A program made the translations under genes and the position numbers. The notes beneath the pieces were generated by a model, which saw only the letters and a program-made list of their open reading frames with translations, was not told the DNA's origin and did not search any database. From Eucalyptus grandis (Eukaryota > Streptophyta > Magnoliopsida > Myrtales > Myrtaceae): a stretch of 64,000 bases of DNA. Location of the stretch: contig NC_052621.1 in the NCBI RefSeq assembly GCF_016545825.1, positions 1,822,199 through 1,886,198 on the forward strand, read 5' to 3'. Shown here piece by piece: positions 57,969 through 64,000 of this stretch (positions are counted from its first letter, which is position 1; each line of letters opens with the position of its first letter).

Positions 57969-59730
57969 ATGGTGAGACCCGACGCCTCCCGGAACCGGAG
58001 GCCCCTCGGTTTCCGTCCCTAGCGAGTTCCGCGCCTCTTTCATTTTTTTTCTCGTTTTTCCGATTCCGATCCGACGTCTCACCGGACGATCTTCCGCCGC
58101 CGCTGCTCTCGTGTTTTCGCAGACGTTCAAGCGCAGGAACGGGGGCCGCAACAAGCACGGCCGCGGCCACGTCAAGTTCATCCGCTGCTCCAACTGCGGC
58201 AAGTGCTGCCCCAAGGTAAAGCGTTCGCTCCCCTTACCCGTCCGTCATTTCCGCGTTCCTCTCGCCGTCCGTGGTGACGTCGATCGGAGTTCCGTCGGCG
58301 TTCGCTGGCCTTGTCTGTGGATTAGGCCTTGTTGAATCGGTTTTTGTGCGTGCGTGTGTTGGGGTTGGGGCGTGGAGAGAGAAGCGATTTTTCGATGAAG
58401 AGAAAATGGCTTATTGAATCGGATCGGGTTGTTGTGGTGGAAATAGGACAAGGCGATCAAGAGGTTTCTGGTGAGGAACATCGTCGAGCAAGCTGCCGTT
58501 AGGGATGTCCAGGAGGCCTGCGTCTACGAGAGTAAATACATCATGCTCTCTCTTCCTTCTTTCTGAAACTTTTGATTTGGGATTTTTTATGGAGATTGGA
58601 TTTGACTTTTGCGGGAGTTGCGTGCGTGTGTGTGTCTAATTGGATGGTGTTTCCTTGGATTGCAGGCTACACTCTTCCCAAGCTGTATGCCAAGATGCAG
58701 TATTGCGTGTCCTGCGCGATTCACTCGCACGTGGTGAGGGTCCGTTCCCGCACCAACAGGAGGAACCGCCAGCCTCCGCCGCGCTACATCAGGCGCCGGG
58801 TATGTTAATCTGACTTGCTAGGCTCAGCATGCGTTTAAATTCTGCTCGTCTACTTTGGTGCCGGCTTGGGTTCATTGTTGATGCAGTCACTGGCATTGCT
58901 GATGAAAGTGAATGGTGGTTATATGGTTTTATCCTCTCTTCCTTCTTTCAGTGGGACTGTTGCTGTTTATTTTAGGACGTCCTTGCTTGTGCTATGATTC
59001 TAAGAGAAATTTGACTTGTCATGCTTCTGAATGATAGTGATGTTGATGAACTTTCAGTTTGTCCATTTTTACTGGAAAACCTCGAAGATGTGTATAAATT
59101 GTTTCGGCTAGATCTCATTTGGCATAAGCTGTCTAAGAAAATTCGTAGAAGATTAGTGAAAATCTAAGCTATCGAGATTGCACAAGAATTCTCCTTTACC
59201 ATTGGAAGATAGAACGTATCGTCAACGTAGAATCCCCATGAGTATGTGTGTTCTGCATAGCGCTGCTGAACTTTGCCCTATCATTTGATAACTTATGGTC
59301 CGATTGTCTCTCTATACAAAAGCTATTACTTCTTTGATGGTGGATTGCTTCAAAGTTTTAGCTGATGAGCTTTTTGGGATTAAACAGTGAGAATAATTTC
59401 TTATGTGCGCTCTTCGTAGTTTGTAATTATCTGAAAATGAGTATCAGTCTGGCATTCTGATTGTCTACATGTTCATTCTCATTTCGACTAGAATTGACTG
59501 GGCAGCACTGGACGGGGATCCTGTGCTCCTTTTCTGTTACTTGAGCTGTTTTCACACGTCTTAAAAGTTTGCATTTCCTGCTTAATACCACACAACTATG
59601 TGTTATTCATTTTCCTTTAAGATTTTTGTTGTGATTGTGATTTCATTTGCAGGATGATGCGCCAAAGCCTGGACAGCCTGGACAGCCTGGTCAGGGACCT
59701 CGTGTTGGAGGTCCGCCTCCTCGTACTTGA
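57969..59730 (+). CDS. RPS26: 40S ribosomal protein S26 (eS26)
   Basis: Five coding exons, 57969-57971 (ATG only), 58123-58215, 58447-58531, 58666-58799 and 59653-59730, give 130 aa, the normal eS26 length. Splicing right after the start codon is common in plant ribosomal-protein genes. The protein opens [19 protein letters not shown] and has the zinc-binding pairs C23/C26 (CSNCGKC) and C74/C77 (YCVSCAIHS). [17 protein letters not shown] is followed by a plant-type tail with repeated PGQPGQPGQ and PPPRT. It is a small-subunit protein near the mRNA exit of the ribosome. The promoter has site II and telo-box elements. Gene order suggests the Arabidopsis counterpart is At2g40590 (from memory). 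Confidence 0.95.
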
Positions 59731-61115
59731 AGAGCCAAATTCATCTCATGTCTTTAAGAGGCTTCCTCCGGAGTTATCTGGATGGATTTTGATGTTTCAT
59801 AGCTGTTGAATTTTGGGGATTTTTAAGGAGTGACATGTTTTTCCTAGTTACATACATGGTCATTTGATCTCTATTTGCTTGATTTAGCGGATTGAAAAGC
59901 CCTAGAAGCTTTCCCTTTGTCCTTTCTATGTCCAATTTCTTTCAATATTCAAAGGTGCTGAATTCCTCACTAGCGCTTGATACATTTTGATATCTTGGTT
60001 TTTGGTGGCATGTCGCAATGGTTTCCTTGTCACATTGTTCCTATTACATGACCCATCGCACGAGCCGGCATGGGAGATTCATTGGCCGTTTTACCATGGC
60101 TTTGTCCTGACCTCTGGCTTTGGGGAGTCAGCACCTGCCCGACCCGTTGTGAGCATTGCGATGGTTGAACGGGTTGTCTGTGCATGCTATTGGTTTAGCC
60201 GATGGAATGCACCACCTTCAAAGGACATGCCGGCATTCTCCAGCCATTAATTTTGTGAACCGTACGTGTGATGAGTTTCACAAAATCAATAATTCTGATT
60301 GGCTCGGTCTGCTGGACGCGGGTATTGGAAGAACTTCCCTCTCGAAGAAAGGATCTTTTGTGCATACATCAGAGGCTTCTAGCTTTAAGGCAAAATGTCT
60401 TACCGGTGTGACGCTACTGCTGATCGTTTGTCTTCGGTCTATACTATGATGTTTTTCTGATTTTTGCAAAATATTGGCACGTAAATTCGATGACTGGGTA
60501 CTGGCCGAAAAAAAAAATTCGATGACTGGGTGAGTCCGGATGGGCTGAGGTCAGGCGGACTGCCGCCCAAGCTTTCGGAGTCCTTGCCCCGGCCTGAACT
60601 CGTGGGTCTGGTTAAGTGCCCGTGCCTATGCTTTCTAACTTTTCAACTACAAAACAAATGATATGCGGAAAAATAAATAGAAAATACATTTAGAGGAAAA
60701 AAGTTAGCGTTATAAAGAATTGAAATGAGGATAAGGCTTCACCAGATGAGAAGGGAAGCTACGCATTTATGAAGGAAATTTTAAAAAAATCTTCGTTTTC
60801 GGTTTTCGCAAAGATGTATTATTTTGGTCGTGTCGCTGCACTTGGCTTGACATGTTAGACAGATGGCAACCGAGCTTGTGAGAAAGACAAAAAATGCAAT
60901 AGATGCTTTTAAAATTAGTCAAAAAATGGAAAAGAGATAAATGGGTGATACCTCGAAAACCACGTTTTTTTTTTTTTTCCATTTCATACGATAAAGTCAT
61001 TAAATAAAGGTTTCATTTGGATCATTTTGAAAGTCGAAAACTCAAATCTAATTTGACCGGGAAAAATCTAACTGACTTTATTAATGATGCTTGAAGTTTT
61101 CGCTTTGGTAAAAAA
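59731..61115. other. 3' flank of RPS26, no other gene seen
   Basis: An open frame at 59987-60250 lies in the downstream region and has no recognisable content. The words 'ttcgatgactgggt' are repeated at 60487 and 60518. Confidence 0.45.
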
Positions 61116-61119
61116 TATA

Positions 61120-62610
61120 TGGAAATTTTTTTAGAGAAAATTTCAAATAAGAACATAAAGTGCTATTATATTCTCAAATATAAGCCTAAATTAAACTTTA
61201 TTTCAATTGAGAACTTAAAATAATCATTTCAATCCTAAAGAAGGGCATGATCTTACTGGTTGGTCAATGCCATTTTTGTCCTTTACCTTTTTTTTTTCTA
61301 TTTTTCTCAAAATATAACAAACTCAAAAAAGAAAAAAAGGTTAAATCTTAAAAAATAAAAAAAAAAAAAACCTTGGGTGGGAGGGCTGGCTGAGGGTCAC
61401 CTTCCTAGCCATGGCTGACACCCCACTTGCAATGGGGCGGTGGCCACATACGAGAGGGCTTGGGCCATCCCTCCCGTTTTGGCTTGTGTGTGTGTTGTGT
61501 GCCTCTTTTTTTTTTTTTTTTTTTTTTTTGGTAGTTTTTCTGAAAGAAAAGAAAAAGGAAAGAGAAGAATAAGGCCCTATTTGTTAACGTTCTTTATTTT
61601 GTTTATGAACAAAATTTCTATTTTTTTGTTCTAGAAAACAAAAAAAAGAATAGAAACGCGTTTGTTTGCGTTTTTGTTTCAAATCTATTTTTTTTATTCT
61701 CGAGAACACATTTGGAACAAAAACAAGAAACAAGAAAAATGTGTTTCTTGTTTTAAAAAATTTTTAAGAATAAATTTTTTTCCTCTCTTTTTCTTATCTT
61801 TTTTTCTTCTTTTCTTTTTTTTTTTTCTTTGCCGCCGTCGTCGGCCTCGGCCATGGCGGCCGTCGAGGGCCGGGGCGGCGGCCGTCGAGGGCGGTGACCT
61901 CGCCGGCGTCATCGGCTCCCGGCGAGCTCGGGCTCACCGGATCATCTAGCTCGAGCTCGAGCGCGAGGCTCGGCGGCTAGCGGTGGCCTAGCGAGGCTAA
62001 GTCTCGTCGATGGCCGGGCGAGTTGGTGGTTAGGCTTGAGCTCGCCCAACCAAGGCTTCGACCTAGCCTTACCGGCACGGGGCAAGGCCGGGTGAACTCG
62101 GGCTCGTCGGATCTAGGTGAGCTTGAGCTCGCCTCACCGTGGTTGGGCGAGGCCACCAACCCTCGTTGACTAGTCGCTGGCCATGGCCGGCGCGACCGGC
62201 CAAAAGAAGAAAAAGTAAGAAAAAAAAAGAAAAATTAAAAAATTAAAAGAAACAAAAAAAGAACATAAAACCAAACGTGTTTCTATTCATTTTTTATTCC
62301 CATAACAAGTTTACCAAACACCTTCTTCTATTCAAAAATTGTTCCTCGGAGCAGAAATAGTTTTTTCTATTTTTGTTCCCTTGAACAATTTTTAAACAAA
62401 AACGTTACTAAACGCACCATAAATAACAAAAAATATCATTGACCAGCCGATAAAGTCTTATTTGACATTAACATGGTCACTCCATGCCTTTAATTAAAAC
62501 TAAATCTACTTCTGTTATTATTTGAAAAAAATGGAGTATCTCAGGCTTTTATTTGAAATAAAATCTATTACAAACTTTTATTTAAGAAAATGATGATACT
62601 TTATTCTTTT
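61120..62610. mobile_element. Long-inverted-repeat MITE interrupted by a GC-core element
   Basis: The left arm (61130-61275, ending 'ggttggtcaatg') is matched in reverse by the right arm starting 'cattgaccagcc' at about 62440, with further matching 'tttgaaataaaatct' and 'tcaattgaaataaag' stretches. The interval between the arms holds a GC-rich patch (61376-61490) and the complete GC-core element at 61573-62419. Arm similarity is moderate, so the ends are approximate. Confidence 0.45.
61573..62419. mobile_element. GC-core PIF/Harbinger-like element with TAA target duplication
   Basis: The left end ggccctatttgttaacg and the right end cgttactaaacgcacca are inverted repeats, flanked by TAA (61570-61572 and 62420-62422). 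The core (61830-62195) has GGCGAGCTCGGGCTC-like and GAGCTCGCC words, more diverged than in the 5173 and 41205 copies. No transposase. Confidence 0.75.
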
Positions 62611-62619
62611 ATCTAAAAT

Positions 62620-63235
62620 TTCTATTTTTAATATGAATAAGAGTGTACCTTTTTAGTTTTATGTAACAAAACAAAATTATAAATGGATGAAAGTTATAGA
62701 TTGAATCCCTTTTTAAATTAGATTGAGCCCAAAGAATCCTCCCAATTGATGAAATTCCACTCCTTTCTTGCTCTGGATGGATATTTTCTCATCTTTCCAT
62801 ATGATATTCAATCACCTTATTTCCAATTGAATGGACTTGGGAAGCCACTGAAGAGTTTAGTATCACTATCTCGTGATGAAACTTGCTTGAGGTTTTTCAT
62901 AGATATCAAAAACTAGTAGATGATATTCGAGTAGCGAATTGTGATTTATCTATTTGATGTTGATTAGGAAAATCGCTTGATTAGTGAATGTATGGTGTGA
63001 CATAAGATGATATGAATCGATCTAAATACCAATGGGCACGTTTACTTTATCTTGAGCCAAAGTACTCACTAAGCAAGGAACTTTTAGATTGTAATGAAAA
63101 AAAATATTGACAGTTGAATTTGAGCTAATTTTGGCATAAGATCGGATGTCTGACCCACTAGAAAATGGACGTCCCTTCACAATAGTAGTGAAATGTATAA
63201 TGATTTATGCACTATTCAATTGACATGTTGACACA
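62620..63235. other. Intergenic, no gene recognised
   Basis: AT-rich DNA with no supported feature. Confidence 0.45.
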
Positions 63236-63238
63236 TTT

Positions 63239-63731
63239 GAGATCGGTTTGGTAACATTTGTTATGGAGAACAATTTCTTTTCAAAAATAGTATTTTCCAT
63301 TTTCAATAATAATTTCTAAGCAAAATAACGTATTAATAACTACACAAATTTTTTATTTTAATAATTGAAAAAGAGTAGAAATGTATTTGGTACGATTCAT
63401 AATTTTTTTTTTTTTTTTTGTAACGTAGCATTTCTTTTAATTTTAATAATTTTTTAAGAATTGTTTTTTTTTTTTTTTTTCTTTGCTGTCCGCCTCCAAG
63501 AAAGAAGAATAAAAGAAAAAAATGACTTATTTCTATAAATTGTTCTAAGAATAAAAACTACTTTATTTTATTTTATTTCTTATTTCTGTTTCAAATATAT
63601 TCTCTCGCCACTTTTCTATTCAAAGAGTAGAAAATTTAATTGATGTTGTCAAACAGATTTTTATTTTTTTCTATTATGAGAAGCAAATGAACAGGAAAAT
63701 AAAGAAACAAAAGGTTGCCAAACAATGCCTA
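63239..63731. mobile_element. Core-less member of the same inverted-repeat family
   Basis: The left end cggtttggtaacatttgtt and right end ggttgccaaacaatgcc are inverted repeats. The arms share 'gagaacaatttcttttcaaaaatag' and 'gaaatgtatttggtacga' with the element at 4690. Where other copies have a GC core, this one has only 'ctttgctgtccgcctccaag' (63481-63500). No clear target duplication. Confidence 0.6.
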
Positions 63732-64000
63732 CAAGATGGCCGTTTAACATTATAAAAGGTCAAATCGAGTTATATTTTATGACATTATGTTGTTGATTAT
63801 GACATCTCCTTGTATAAACAGTCGTGATTAGAAAAAAATATTCAAAGTTAAGGGATTAAATTTTTTGGTTATGATGGAACGTTGTAAATCTTTTGAAAAT
63901 TGTTATGATTAAAAGATTCAATACTTATGATATTTAATTTTTGGCTACAAAGGATCGCAATAAACCCATGCGAAGCGTCGTACTTGGAAAAAAATATGAT

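Overview
This is plant nuclear DNA, almost certainly from a woody eudicot. The evidence is intron-containing plant gene families (TIR immune proteins, alpha-expansin, group I bZIP, ATL RING-H2 ligase, plant reticulon, mitochondrial MnSOD, RPS26), an L1-type plant LINE, many short inverted-repeat transposons, and a plastid atpA scrap inside an intron. The TIR gene family, and a TIR protein with a hydrophobic tail, recall Myrtaceae (eucalypt relatives). That assignment is from memory and is not proven here.

The window has two halves. The left part (about 1-23 kb) is gene-poor and decayed. It holds the end of an ankyrin-repeat (ANKRD13-like) pseudogene, one apparently intact two-exon TIR gene (2103-3707), two broken TIR copies (9036-10257 and 17292-17479, both minus strand), and two separate halves of a plant membrane-protein family that I recognise as DUF7733-like (6306-6545 minus, 18500-18960 plus). 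A frameshifted but nearly complete LINE (about 11.17-16.99 kb) lies between the broken TIR copies. From about 24 kb rightward the window is euchromatic and carries seven well-supported genes: ATL RING-H2 (minus), bZIP18-like (plus), alpha-expansin (plus), macro-domain hydrolase (plus), reticulon (minus), MnSOD (plus) and RPS26 (plus). I reconstructed exon-intron structures for these from GT-AG sites and reading phase, and all coding lengths divide by three.

The most striking structural feature is a family of about 0.5-1 kb elements whose copies I place at 236-480 (partial), 4690-6305, 5173-6137, 26536-27299, 41205-42286, 50287-51217, 61573-62419 and 63239-63731. Most share terminal inverted repeats resembling G-G-G-C/T-G-C-G-T-T-T-G-G-T. 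Three copies have clear TTA or TAA target duplications, as PIF/Harbinger elements do. AT-rich arms flank a very GC-rich core built of alternating GGCGAG/CTCGCC palindromes. The cores have almost no stop codons, so they produce long false reading frames on both strands. Several elements lie within about 1 kb upstream of genes.

The gene order bZIP18-like, expansin, macro-domain, (reticulon, MnSOD), RPS26 appears to match, from memory, Arabidopsis At2g40620, At2g40610, At2g40600 and At2g40590. This suggests an old conserved block with two extra genes in it. There is no operon-like organisation. Each gene is its own transcription unit, and the products act in different compartments: nucleus, cell wall, organelle, ER, mitochondrion and ribosome. 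I found no CRISPR array, rRNA or convincing tRNA.
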